Shown piece by piece: positions 24,736 to 31,937 of a DNA stretch of 32,380 bases. The DNA comes from Elainella saxicola E1. GTDB lineage: Bacteria; Cyanobacteriota; Cyanobacteriia; Elainellales; Elainellaceae. Location: positions 1 to 32,380 of the forward strand of contig LUGL01000099.1 in the NCBI GenBank assembly GCA_002796835.1, read 5' to 3'. The translations under genes and the position numbers were made by a program. The notes below the pieces were generated by a model, which saw nothing but the letters and a program-made list of their open reading frames with translations, searched no databases and had not been told where the DNA came from. The first letter of the stretch is position 1. Every line of letters begins with the position of its first letter.

Positions 24736-26442
24736 ATGGCTAAGAAACTAACCACCAAAAAAGGAACCAATCGCCGGGATGTGATCAATGGCAGCAATGA
24801 AGCAGGTCGCCTGCTGGGATTGGGCGGCAATGATTTGTTGAATGCATTTGGCGGTAACGATATTTTGATTGGGGGAGCTGGTGATGACACACTCAATGGT
24901 GGAAGAGGAAACGATCTGGTATTTGGCAATGCAGGTGATGACACATTGAATGGAGATGAAGGTAATGACGTTATTTCAGGCGGTTCAGGCAATGATTCTT
25001 TGGATGGCGGAGTTGGCAATGATGTGCTGAAAGGCGGCAGCGGGGATGACAGCTTAGAAGGCGGTAAAGGCAACGATACCATGCTGGGCGGCGACGGCAA
25101 TGATGTGCTGAAATGGGATGATGGCGATGGTTCAGACCTGATGAGCGGTGGCAATGGCTTTGATGTGATTGATGTTGAAGGATCGCTAGCTTTAGGGGAT
25201 AACTTTACGCTGAATGCCAATGGAGTTCAAGCCATTTTCGATCGCACTAACTTAGTGCCCTTCAAACTCACCGTTGATACTGCTGAGAAATTTGAAATTG
25301 ATGGAGCAGGTGGTGACGATACGCTGCTGGTAAATGACTTAGCCGGAACAGGTGTCACATTGGTTGATTTCACTGGTGGAGAAGGCAATGACATCCTGGA
25401 TGCCAGCAACAGCACGATTCAAATCAACGCTCAAGGTGGCAATGGCAATGATAGTTTAGCCGGTGGTTTTGCCAACGATGTTCTGGATGGCGGAGCAGGG
25501 GATGACGAAATTGCAGGTGAAAAAGGCGACGATACCATGCTGGGTGGTACTGGCAATGACACGCTGGAATGGGACGATGGCGATGGTAGTGACCTGATCA
25601 GCGGCGGCGATGGCCTCGATACGGTTGAAGTAGAAGGTTCATTGACTCAAGGCGATAGTTTTACGCTGAATCAAAACGGCACAAACGCCATTTTCGATCG
25701 CATTAACCTAGGCACGTTCAAACTCACGGTTGACACCTCAGAGGAGTTTGAAGTTTCAGGAGTCGGGGGTGACGACCTATTCGATGTGAATAACCTGTCT
25801 AATACCGTCGTGAATCTTGTGACCTTCTCAGGCGGTGCGGGCAATGACAGGCTGGATGGGACAGATACCACTACTGCACTGATCGGTAATGGGGATTCTG
25901 GAGATGATGTGCTGCTCGGCGGCAGCAACAATGACATCCTCACAGGCGGTGATGGCATTGATACTCTGACTGGAAACGGCGGCAGTGATAAATTCGTCTA
26001 TGGTGGTAATCCCTTTGCCAACGGGACTCCGGCTGGTTCGCCCATTCGGATTCTCAACGCAGGGGATGCAATTACTGACTTCAATATTGCCGAGGATCAG
26101 TATGTGCTCGATACCAGCGATCTGGGAATTCAAACCGTCAACTTCCAGAAAGGGACTTCGAGTGGCATTAGTGCAGATGGCAACGTGATTGTACTGACAG
26201 ACGGTTTTGCGAAAGCAACGGATGCAGCTCAAGCGATCGCCGATAACAACGCCATTACTGCTAAAGAAGGAGTATTTGTTTACTTCAACCAAACCTTGGG
26301 TATCAGCCGTCTCGTTTATTCTCAAGATCTGGCAAACGGAGGCGATATTAGCGTTCTGGCAAACATGACGAATCAGTCTGGCAGCACCGGCTTCAACAAC
26401 CTCAACACCTTCTCTGCCAACAATTTCAATGTACAAGCGTAA
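24736..26442 (+). CDS. RTX-type calcium-binding repeat protein, secreted
   Basis: A 568-residue acidic protein made mostly of glycine/aspartate nonapeptides GGxGxDxLx, which fold into calcium-binding beta rolls in RTX proteins. Repeats run from about residue 28 to 130 and again in two later blocks; the C-terminal 140 residues (from DAITDFNIAEDQYVLD) resemble the terminal module seen in many cyanobacterial type I-secreted proteins. There is no N-terminal signal peptide, consistent with a C-terminal type I signal. No enzymatic domain is seen, so an S-layer, adhesion or matrix role is possible. Residues 112-237 and 264-389 are an internal duplication. No HlyB/D genes lie nearby. Confidence 0.88.
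   Translation: MAKKLTTKKGTNRRDVINGSNEAGRLLGLGGNDLLNAFGGNDILIGGAGDDTLNGGRGNDLVFGNAGDDTLNGDEGNDVISGGSGNDSLDGGVGNDVLKGGSGDDSLEGGKGNDTMLGGDGNDVLKWDDGDGSDLMSGGNGFDVIDVEGSLALGDNFTLNANGVQAIFDRTNLVPFKLTVDTAEKFEIDGAGGDDTLLVNDLAGTGVTLVDFTGGEGNDILDASNSTIQINAQGGNGNDSLAGGFANDVLDGGAGDDEIAGEKGDDTMLGGTGNDTLEWDDGDGSDLISGGDGLDTVEVEGSLTQGDSFTLNQNGTNAIFDRINLGTFKLTVDTSEEFEVSGVGGDDLFDVNNLSNTVVNLVTFSGGAGNDRLDGTDTTTALIGNGDSGDDVLLGGSNNDILTGGDGIDTLTGNGGSDKFVYGGNPFANGTPAGSPIRILNAGDAITDFNIAEDQYVLDTSDLGIQTVNFQKGTSSGISADGNVIVLTDGFAKATDAAQAIADNNAITAKEGVFVYFNQTLGISRLVYSQDLANGGDISVLANMTNQSGSTGFNNLNTFSANNFNVQA
25069..25902 (+). repeat. Internal tandem-like duplication within the RTX gene
   Basis: Codons 112-237 (25069-25446) and 264-389 (25525-25902) are aligned copies 456 bases apart. 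Both contain DTMLGG, W-DDGDGSDL, EGSL, FTLN, AIFDR, FKLTVDT and GGDD in the same order. The DNA is also similar by eye, for example TTCGATCGCA/TTAAC-type blocks, which points to a fairly recent duplication. Each copy inserts a non-RTX beta segment between two beta rolls. Confidence 0.8.
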
Positions 26443-26467
26443 TTAAGGTTACTGCCCATTCATACAA

Positions 26468-26510
26468 CAACCCGATCAGAGAAACTCATGTTCCGATCGG
26501 GTTGATTTCA
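26468..26510 (+). terminator. Terminator of the RTX gene
   Basis: CAACCCGATC pairs with GATCGGGTTG (10 bp, 17-base loop), followed by ATTTCATTT. It starts 26 bases after the RTX stop codon, in the convergent spacer to the channel gene. Confidence 0.65.
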
Positions 26511-26543
26511 TTTAATATGATTTGCTGTTGACGTACAGTTTCC

Positions 26544-26577
26544 CCAATCCAAAATCGCCAATCTAAAATCCAAAATG
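26544..26577. repeat. Short A-rich dispersed-type repeat
   Basis: Three imperfect units, CCAATCCAAAATCG, CCAATCTAAAATC and CCAAAATGG, follow each other. Such 'AATCTAAAATCCAAAAT' strings are common intergenic repeats in cyanobacterial genomes. They end 5 bases before the channel gene's stop. Confidence 0.55.
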
Positions 26578-26581
26578 GAGA

Positions 26582-28519
26582 TCAGGATTCGGCCAGCACA
26601 ATCACTACATCTTCAGGCTTGAACTCAACAAGTTGCTCTTTCACTGGATTAATCACCACCCCATAAGACCGGGCCATATTATTCGCATCCGCCTGACGAC
26701 GATAGCCGATCGCCGTTTCTCCTCGCTGTCTGGCAGCTTCCACCACCGTATAGAAGTTCACTGGACGATCGACTGCAACATAGTCCGCAGCGGGTTTGAG
26801 ATAAATTTCTGAACCTTCCGGATCAAATAAATCTGCCAACACTGCATTGATACTTTTTTGTTCTGCCACCTGCGCCAGCATCAAACTGATAATTTGCTCA
26901 CTAATCACAAAATCATCGGGACGAGCCACCTGCGCCAAAGCTTGATTTTGCACATCTAAAATTTCAGTTACGATCTGAAAATCATGATGCTGACGATCGG
27001 CAATATCTCGCAAGTGCAGCAAGGTGACCAGCGTTTGAGCATCGGCCTGTTCTGCGTCTAAGATGGGATTGCATAGAACAACTGCGTGATCGTAGTCAGT
27101 CAGATTCAAGTTTTCCAGAATTTCTCGATCGGTCGGATTACCCTGCTTATAAGAAACCGTTTGTCTATGGAGACGGAGTGTCTCTTCTGATAAATCGACT
27201 TCTGCAGCAGGAAACTCAGCCACGACTGTGACGGTGGAACCCATTGCCACATATTGGTCTAGCTGCTGAATAATGTTGCAGACCCGATCGTTCCAACCCA
27301 GAATCAACGTATGTTCTTCTTGGGGGAACGCTGGCCTTGCAGGTTGAATGGCCTGTTGATCGATCGGCGTATAAACGTGATTTACTAGTCGAATTGTGTC
27401 ATCATCTTCGCTGATAAAAATCAATCGTTCGCCAGCCTGTAAAGGTCTATCAACAGGTGGATTCAATTGAATTTCTCCGGTTGTGGATTGGACACCAATC
27501 AGCGCTGAATCATTGTAAGACAAGAGCAGTTGCCCGTAGGTTTTTCCTTGCAGCGAGGGCTCTGATTTGAAGTAGATTTCGGCTCCACTGAAATTAAGCA
27601 AATCCATATAAACAACCGACAGTCCCGATTGCCGACAGGTTTGCACCACGATGCGCGAGATCAGATCATTCGTCAGCAAGGGTTCGACTTCCGCTTTGCC
27701 AATCAGATCGATCACATCCAGGGTCTTTGATGTTTGAACTTGTGCCACGATGTGATAGGGCTGAGGCAGCGATCGAGGAATGTTAGTAATGGCTAATAGG
27801 GTTTTCACCAGCTGAGTGTCGGCCTGATCCTGACCTGCATTCAAAACAATGATGGAGCGAGCAGTTTGAATGCTGACAATCCCTAAATCAGCAATGCTGC
27901 TGGGACTACCTGTGCGGCAAACCAGGCGGATGCGAGGCAGTTTCCCTAACATGTCGTGGAGTGCAGTTTCCATCTCCACCTTATCTACTTCGCTAAGAAT
28001 GACAATACAGGTATCTGACCGATTTGCGTTCGCCAATGCCAACTCAGAAATTAGCGTAAATACTTGTAGTGACCAGCCGAGAATCACAATGTGGTCGGCT
28101 TCAATCACGCGCGATCGACCTTTGCGTAACTCCTCCAATTTGGCATCAATGCCGCTGCTGAGCAAACCAATCAAGGTGCTGACGACAAAGATACCGCCGA
28201 AGGTGACAAATAGCATCGTTAAACGAAAAATCCAGCCCGTGTCGCCACCGACTGTGCCTGCATCCAGAGACCGCATCAGCACACCCCAAAGCGCTTCTGG
28301 CAGACTGAGGCGATCGCTCCCTTCTGGCGCAACCCCCAACACATTGACCAACACTGCCATCAGCAGAATAAAGACAAAAGTAACAAATGCTAAGCCGCCA
28401 ACTAAGGCAACGGTGCCTTTTGCCATGAAGTTATCGAATCGGTAGCGCAATCGATCGGCAAGGCTGCTTTGGCGCGTTTTGTGACGAATTTTCGTAGGGC
28501 TATCAATCGTGTTTAGCAT
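26582..28519 (-). CDS. CASTOR/POLLUX-like ion channel with RCK domains
   Basis: Membrane channel-like protein of 645 aa related to plant CASTOR/POLLUX (DMI1) and to prokaryotic RCK channels. Two helices (about 36-60 and 98-121) flank a pore-like segment with RSLDAGTVGGDTGW; this lacks the TVGYG potassium filter, as in the CASTOR family. Two cytoplasmic Rossmann/RCK units follow, beginning at HIVILGWS (about 143) and HTLILGWNDR (about 390), each with nucleotide- or ion-binding folds. The N-terminal 35 residues are basic. It may conduct K+ or Ca2+; the family's prokaryotic selectivity is not settled. It follows rtcB in the same direction 215 bases later. Confidence 0.85.
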   Translation of the reverse strand: MLNTIDSPTKIRHKTRQSSLADRLRYRFDNFMAKGTVALVGGLAFVTFVFILLMAVLVNVLGVAPEGSDRLSLPEALWGVLMRSLDAGTVGGDTGWIFRLTMLFVTFGGIFVVSTLIGLLSSGIDAKLEELRKGRSRVIEADHIVILGWSLQVFTLISELALANANRSDTCIVILSEVDKVEMETALHDMLGKLPRIRLVCRTGSPSSIADLGIVSIQTARSIIVLNAGQDQADTQLVKTLLAITNIPRSLPQPYHIVAQVQTSKTLDVIDLIGKAEVEPLLTNDLISRIVVQTCRQSGLSVVYMDLLNFSGAEIYFKSEPSLQGKTYGQLLLSYNDSALIGVQSTTGEIQLNPPVDRPLQAGERLIFISEDDDTIRLVNHVYTPIDQQAIQPARPAFPQEEHTLILGWNDRVCNIIQQLDQYVAMGSTVTVVAEFPAAEVDLSEETLRLHRQTVSYKQGNPTDREILENLNLTDYDHAVVLCNPILDAEQADAQTLVTLLHLRDIADRQHHDFQIVTEILDVQNQALAQVARPDDFVISEQIISLMLAQVAEQKSINAVLADLFDPEGSEIYLKPAADYVAVDRPVNFYTVVEAARQRGETAIGYRRQADANNMARSYGVVINPVKEQLVEFKPEDVVIVLAES

Positions 28520-28686
28520 GGGGAATCGGGAAACGACGGGTTGCTAAGGGTGTTGGGAAACCCAAGGTATAAAGTAGTGTTCCCGGTTTATTCCCGATCT
28601 CTACGAATCAGTCAATCGTAAACATCGATGATGTTAGGAAGCCATTGGAGAAGTAGCTGAAATTACGGATAGAAGAATATTTGATT

Positions 28687-28717
28687 GAGGTCGGAGGCGA
28701 GGGCCTCCGTGAACCTC
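28687..28717 (-). terminator. GC-rich hairpin downstream of rtcB
   Basis: CGGAGGC, loop of 4, GCCTCCG (28692-28709) form a perfect 7-bp stem; outer GAGGT/ACCTC pairs extend it across a 3-base bulge. It begins 18 bases beyond the rtcB stop on the minus strand. No U-run follows, so it is either a weak terminator or a 3'-end stabilising structure. Confidence 0.5.
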
Positions 28718-28734
28718 ATGCATCCCCATTAGAG

Positions 28735-29454
28735 CTAGCCCTTGATGCAAACAACCTGCTTCAGGGTTGCGACCACTTCAACCAGGTCAGATTGGTTTTC
28801 CATGACTTGATCGATCGGTTTGTAAGCTGCGGGAATTTCATCCAAGACACCTTCGTCCTTACGGCATTCGATGCCCTGGGTTTGCTGAATCAAATCATCC
28901 AGCGTGTAGGTGTTTTTCGCCTTGTTGCGAGACATCAGGCGGCCTGCCCCGTGAGAGCAAGAGCAGTAGCTATCGCAGTTGCCCTTCCCTTTGACGATGT
29001 AGGACTTGGCACCCATGGAGCCAGGAATGATGCCATAGTCTTCTTCGCGTGCTCGCACTGCGCCCTTACGAGTCACATAAACATCTTCGCCAAAGTGAAC
29101 TTCCTTCTCAGCATAGTTGTGGTGGCAGTTGACCTGAAGCAGTGGCTTGGTTGGCTTTCCACCGGCCAGATGCTTTTCCACAATCCGCTGGAAGCGAGCC
29201 ATCATCACATCTCGGTTGAACTTGGCGTAATGTTGCGCCCATTGCAAATCATGCCAATAGGCCTGAAATTCAGGTGTACCCTGCACGAAGTAGGACAATT
29301 CAAGATCGGGCAGTTTGGTCTGGCTCAGCTTCATCAATTCCTTCGCAGTTTCGATGTGGCGTTGCGCCAGCATATTGCCGATATTGCGAGAACCGGAGTG
29401 TAGCATCAGCCAAACTTGATCCTCTGCATCGAGGCAAACTTCAATGAAGTGATT
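28735..29454 (-). CDS. rtcB: RtcB RNA ligase, 3' exon (residues 155-393)
   Basis: The larger, C-terminal part of RtcB, the GTP-dependent ligase joining 2',3'-cyclic phosphate or 3'-phosphate RNA ends to 5'-OH ends. It opens with NHFIEVCLD (Asn155, metal ligand His156), then LHSGSRNIG (His173), VNCHHNYAE with the third ligand, and CSCSHGAGR with the histidine (about residue 312) that carries the GMP intermediate. The exon has no start of its own: the apparent TTG codon before AAT consists of the last three bases of the intron. Joined to the 5' exon it gives 393 aa, the normal size, so the gene is probably functional after splicing. Confidence 0.92.
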   Translation of the reverse strand, partial: NHFIEVCLDAEDQVWLMLHSGSRNIGNMLAQRHIETAKELMKLSQTKLPDLELSYFVQGTPEFQAYWHDLQWAQHYAKFNRDVMMARFQRIVEKHLAGGKPTKPLLQVNCHHNYAEKEVHFGEDVYVTRKGAVRAREEDYGIIPGSMGAKSYIVKGKGNCDSYCSCSHGAGRLMSRNKAKNTYTLDDLIQQTQGIECRKDEGVLDEIPAAYKPIDQVMENQSDLVEVVATLKQVVCIKG

Positions 29455-30263
29455 CAATTTGTTACTAATTGCTGATTGAGCTTTCTAAGCCGCCACAGTC
29501 CAAGTTCAATACTGCTTCGGCTTCGGCCCAATGCTTCCATTGACGATTCGATTGAGTGGCTTATGATGAAACCATCTTCTTCCTGGGACCACCGTTTCCT
29601 ATTAGGTACTTGTTTCATCCCAATAGGGCGTTTCCAGTGAAGAACTTCATCTGCCTTAGCAAGTTTTCTAGGTAAGGCTAAACAGTGGTTGTAGTACAAA
29701 TATTGAGTCAGCCATTGAGCATCTTCTTTGTACACAGCGATGTTGTAGACCTGATCCCTTACATTTCTGCTAGAACTTTTTGACTTACCCGTTGTTTGTT
29801 GGATGAAATCAAGGTACTCAGCAGCAATGTAGGCACTAGATGTCACTAAGGACAGGAACGGAAATCCTTGTGCAGTTAATCCTAACGATCCATCTCCGTC
29901 AATGATTCCCCTAAAGTAGTCCACTTTGGAAAAACAGCAGCGGGGAGGTTGGACTAACTCTGATTTCCTTCCACTCACTAAGCCCCACAACTCAAGGTAC
30001 TCTCGAAATCTCCGATCATAGACTCGCCAAATGACTGACTTGTATTCACAACTAAAGTTGGTTGCTCGCACACGCTCAGTAATAGAAGAGTTGAACGGTA
30101 GTAGGTCCTTGAATGCCCATAGAATTGCTTCATCTCTCTTGCTAACTTCTATACTCAACCGGCCTCGATCGCGAGTGGTATTGTAAAGATGTCCATCTGT
30201 TTGTATGAAGCCAAACAAGTAGGCATAGTAGGGATTCGTCAGGCTGATATCTAGGTGCTGCAT
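29454..30263 (-). CDS. Intron-encoded LAGLIDADG homing endonuclease with a Myb/SANT-like tail
   Basis: Single-chain homing endonuclease of 269 aa. LAGLIDADG motif 1 is LFGFIQTDG (residues 16-24) and motif 2 is FRGIIDGDG (117-125); the aspartates at the ends of both are present, so cleavage is plausible. Residues 222-263 (RKRWSQEEDGFII...ALGRSRSSIELGLWRLRKL) look like a Myb/SANT or 'W-x-x-EED' helix-turn-helix, an added DNA-binding domain seen in some mobile-element nucleases. The gene lies downstream of the intron core, in the P9 region, and its TGA stop uses the last two intron bases and the first base of the 3' exon. It should spread the intron into intronless rtcB alleles. Confidence 0.88.
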   Translation of the reverse strand: MQHLDISLTNPYYAYLFGFIQTDGHLYNTTRDRGRLSIEVSKRDEAILWAFKDLLPFNSSITERVRATNFSCEYKSVIWRVYDRRFREYLELWGLVSGRKSELVQPPRCCFSKVDYFRGIIDGDGSLGLTAQGFPFLSLVTSSAYIAAEYLDFIQQTTGKSKSSSRNVRDQVYNIAVYKEDAQWLTQYLYYNHCLALPRKLAKADEVLHWKRPIGMKQVPNRKRWSQEEDGFIISHSIESSMEALGRSRSSIELGLWRLRKLNQQLVTN

Positions 30264-30514
30264 TACACTAAGATATCACCGTAGAAGCTGCAATCGACCA
30301 AGTCATTTCTGCTTGGTTCTATACCTTCCGATTCGGTATAGTTCGGAGCACACCTTCATCCTAAATATTGTTAATTAATTATTGATTTAGGATGCCCAAG
30401 TCCCTCTGCTCTCTACGGGGCGTATTACCGCTTCCCTCGGTATTAGCATCTCAGCCTTCACCGATTTGGACGAGTTTTTGACTACTGTGTTACCACAGCA
30501 TGGGGCAATCCTTT
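29455..30514 (-). mobile_element. Group I self-splicing intron in rtcB
   Basis: A 1060-nt group I intron, read on the minus strand. P1: exon GGGGU pairs with GCCCC in the intron, with the U.G pair at the 5' splice site (after 30515). P2: CUGUG-GUAA-CACAG (30485-30498). P3: GUCCAA with UUGGGC. P5: UACCG/CGGUA (30426-30442). R element GUAGAGAGCAGA (30405-30416) and S element AAGGUGUGCUCC (30345-30356) give P7 GAGCA/UGCUC. P8: AUCCUAAAU/AUUUAGGAU (30358-30393). P9-like stems CUAUACC/GGUAUAG and ACCAAG/CUUGGU follow. P10: intron GAUU pairs with the first exon bases AAUC, and the intron ends in G (29455). Without splicing, the 5' exon frame hits TAG at 30482-30484. Confidence 0.92.
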
Positions 30515-30976
30515 ACCCCCACCAAGAGATCCCATTTGCTTCAGCGCTTTCGACTCCAGGTGTTGAACACCAGAATGTAGATCTTTGAACTCGCGCCAAC
30601 CTTGCCAGTTGGAAACCGTTTTATCCACATCTTTGTTTTCATTGAAACCGACTGGGATCGCTGCCTCAATCTCAAGGCGAATTTGCTTCAGCTTGCCTTC
30701 GAGCTGCATCGCAGTAAAAGGCGTTTTGACTGCACACATCCCGCAACCAATATCAACCCCGACTGCCGCAGGCAAAATTGCATCTTTGGTCGCAACCACC
30801 GATCCCACTAGCGCACCCTTACCCAGGTGAACATCCGGCATCAGCGCTACATGCTTAAACACAAACGGCAAGGATGCGACATTCTTAGCCATTTTGGTCT
30901 CTTCAGGCCCCAGATCATGATTTGCCCAGGACAAAACAGGCGCAGGGGTGGACAGTTTAAGTTTCTCGTAAGCCAT
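30515..30976 (-). CDS. rtcB: RtcB RNA ligase, 5' exon (residues 1-154)
   Basis: N-terminal part of the RNA-splicing ligase RtcB, starting at an ATG with AAGGG 10 bases upstream. The region LMPDVHLGKGALVGSVVAT and the metal site VGVDIGCGMCAV (Asp75, Cys78, the same numbering as in the E. coli enzyme as I recall it) are intact. The exon ends KQMGSLGGG, and the 3' exon resumes with NHFIEV, exactly the uninterrupted RtcB sequence G-x-x-GGGNHFIE. In the unspliced RNA ten intron-coded residues and a TAG would follow, giving a dead 164-residue fragment. Exon length is 462 bases (154 codons), so the intron sits between codons (phase 0). Confidence 0.92.
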
Positions 30977-31280
30977 AAATTTGAACCCTTATTCTTTGTT
31001 TTTTCTGTTGCACCCAGCATAAATGCGACTGTTGCCCTGAGGCGATCGCACCTCAAATGTAGCTCGATCGCTTTCCCACTCAGCCTTTGAGGGCCAGGGA
31101 AAAGAGCAAACCTGAGGGATTTCCCTAGCTTTCCCACCCTCTAATCAGGATGTCGAGCTACGCATACTACACATACTACAAAATTTGGGACGACTTTCCG
31201 GACTTGGGGCCAGATTTGCCATTGCCTACTTTTTCGCTAAAGTGAATGCCAGTTTCGATCGCAGGTGGTTAGGGTTATTC
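30977..31280. other. Spacer between rtcB and the rightward ORFs
   Basis: No gene is seen. The region should contain the rtcB promoter. A dyad TGAGG-N8-CCTCA around a HIP1 octamer lies near 31038-31055. No clear -35/-10 pair stands out. Confidence 0.4.
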
Positions 31281-31508
31281 ATGAGCAGGCTTGTCGTCCG
31301 TCATCCTTTTCACGCTGTTATCCGCTTTGTTTTGGTCAGTTGTTTCACCTTCAGCCTGGTTTTGGGCGGAACCATTTGCGCAACTCCACCAGAACTGGGT
31401 CAGTTTTCTGCTTTCCCTGGCAGCGCTGCTAATTCTGCTCTGAATCCACCCTCTGGCGTCAGCCGTCATGGAGAAGCCCCAATCCGACGACGTTACAATC
31501 AATTCTAG
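31281..31508 (+). CDS. Short ORF with signal peptide, possibly a gene remnant
   Basis: A 75-residue frame from ATG 31281, with GGG about 8 bases upstream. Residues 1-33 look like a signal peptide or membrane anchor (RFVLVSCFTFSLVLGGTICA), followed by a Ser/Pro/Ala linker. The remaining part loses any recognisable pattern and the frame stops at 31508. The layout resembles the N-terminus of exported cyanobacterial proteins (for example MscS-type channels), so this could be the preserved start of a decayed gene. I do not recognise a family. An upstream in-frame extension to 31185 has no good start. Confidence 0.35.
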   Translation: MSRLVVRHPFHAVIRFVLVSCFTFSLVLGGTICATPPELGQFSAFPGSAANSALNPPSGVSRHGEAPIRRRYNQF

Positions 31509-31691
31509 ATTGGCAATCTGTCGCGGGTGAACTGGAGTGGTGAATTTCGCAGCTTCAGTTCGCCTCACCGTCTAAGGAAAGCTGCTTTGATCGCATTGTT
31601 GGAGCGATCGCTAAGAAGAAATCGATTTGCCCTTCCCGGAATATTGGGTAGATTTCCAAATCCTGCAGATTGTTTTGCGTTACACCAGTAG

Positions 31692-31937
31692 GTGGTGTTT
31701 AGACGTTGGCTGAAGCCTGTGAAATTAAGCTATAAACGCCTGGGACTCCTGATAATCGCAATTCTGCTGGTTGTTTCGTCTTGGGTAGGAATCGCGATCG
31801 CCCGATCCGGGCTGGAGGTGCAATCGTTCCAAAAAGAGAGGATTCCTCTGCTCTACCTGGCTCCTCAAGGGGTGAAGGCAGTCCCAGGAGTATTGGTTGC
31901 ACATGGGTTTGCGGGTTCTAAACAGTACCCCTGTTAA
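31692..31937 (+). pseudogene. Alpha/beta hydrolase gene truncated by an IS4-family insertion
   Basis: The first ~78 codons of a membrane-anchored alpha/beta hydrolase (dienelactone-hydrolase/BAAT-like). Residues 17-38 are a hydrophobic anchor; then comes a strand LLYLAPQG and the oxyanion region VPGVLVAHGFAGSKQ, where HGFAGSK is typical of this fold. Right after GSKQ the sequence changes into IS DNA and the frame ends at TAA (31935-31937). The nucleophile elbow and the rest of the enzyme are therefore missing from this reading frame. The start is a GTG at 31692-31694 without a clear ribosome binding site. Confidence 0.75.

Noticed and set aside
24729-25220. Leftward Ser/Pro-rich frame opposite the RTX gene
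   Set aside because: Low-complexity antisense of the Gly/Asp repeats; the same holds for the frames at 25671-25958 and 25828-26436.
24736-26442. RTX repeats as a CRISPR array or tandem DNA repeat
   Set aside because: The repetition is at codon level (nonapeptides) with variable DNA and no spacer structure.
28681-29403. Rightward 240-codon frame opposite the rtcB 3' exon
   Set aside because: It is an antisense shadow of the conserved RtcB coding sequence and has no ribosome binding site.
28735-30976. Interruption of rtcB as an intein
   Set aside because: The 5' exon frame hits TAG at 30482, the endonuclease is in a different frame from both exons, the insert length of 1060 is not a multiple of three, and no Cys1/His-Asn splicing blocks are present.
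28735-30976. rtcB as a frameshifted or decayed pseudogene
   Set aside because: Both exons are intact and join seamlessly in frame at predicted splice sites, and a complete group I core lies between them.
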